Shown: piece by piece, positions 63,973-64,000 of the stretch
Layout of the letters: each line of letters opens with the position of its first letter
How positions within the stretch are numbered: position 1 is the stretch's first letter
Source: Clostridia bacterium
GTDB taxonomy: Bacteria; Bacillota; Clostridia; Lachnospirales; Lachnospiraceae
Length of the DNA stretch: 64,000 nt
Assembly (NCBI GenBank): GCA_910575625.1
Contig: CAJTFD010000001.1
Span: forward strand, 1-64,000
Reading direction: 5' to 3'
The notes under the pieces: generated by a model
What the model saw: only the letters and a program-made list of their open reading frames with translations
The model's database searches: none
What the model was told of the DNA's origin: nothing
Made by a program: the position numbers and the translations under genes

Positions 63973-64000
63973 TTATAAGCCTTCAAAGATTTCAATATCC
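63973..64000 (-). CDS. rplW: 50S ribosomal protein L23, last codons (cut by window edge)
   Basis: Only the C-terminus is in view: DIEIFEGL followed by TAA at 63975-63973. The ...FEGL ending and the position just upstream of rplB fit L23 in the S10 operon. The rest lies beyond the right edge. Confidence 0.75.

Overview
The window looks like a chromosomal segment of a gut-type Clostridia bacterium, most likely Lachnospiraceae. The basis is the S10-spc-alpha ribosomal protein order, the short zinc-ribbon S14 and L36, the type III glutamine synthetase, an ammonium transporter fused to a PII protein, and accessory genes (TnpV, MobV, YdbC, DUF2800/DUF2815, SNF2 helicase-methylase) typical of that family's mobile elements. 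Almost every gene is on the minus strand; the IS110 remnant is the main exception. Species cannot be given from the sequence alone.

Region 1 (1-6.7 kb) is a phage-type replication module read leftward: sigma-like regulator, two small proteins, DUF2800 nuclease-like protein, DUF2815 protein, family A DNA polymerase flanked on both sides by HNH-AP2 homing-type endonucleases, and small proteins. The last gene is cut by an IS3-like element at the window edge. Region 2 (7.2-17.9 kb) is more AT-rich and forms one self-contained transcription unit: a strong sigma-A promoter, an Rpn/PD-(D/E)XK-type gene, a 1447-aa protein that begins with two RNA polymerase alpha-CTD-like domains, a 1619-aa DEAH helicase with zinc ribbons and a DUF1998-type end, and a terminator. 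This is the best candidate for an undescribed, probably anti-phage, system.

Region 3 (18.0-28.7 kb) is a decaying mobilizable element: truncated large serine recombinase, YdbC, ParB, MobV relaxase, a pMV158-like oriT inside nested inverted repeats, a frameshifted RepA-like ATPase, three sigma-like proteins (one frameshifted), a cargo operon (AraC regulator, membrane-anchored Ntn amidase, Lnt-like membrane hydrolase), a small HTH protein and TnpV. It interrupts the 3' end of a SNF2 helicase/N6-methylase gene that belongs to an older conjugative element (region 4, 28.6-40.35 kb). That older element also carries a second TnpV, an IS110 remnant with its probable bridge-RNA locus, ParB, ParA, a DUF3970-like protein and a DUF6075 protein. 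It seems to end in an integrase-core-like inverted repeat nested in the tsf terminator.

Region 5 (40.35-64 kb) is core chromosome: tsf-rpsB, a small XRE/membrane protein pair, amt-PII with a strongly folded leader, glnN, a lipid kinase, an aminopeptidase P, then rplQ back to rplW (the alpha, spc and S10 operons with secY, adk, map, infA and rpmJ). An unusual 390-bp structured spacer separates rpmJ from rpsM. The core genes look intact; the accessory half shows repeated insertion and frameshift decay.
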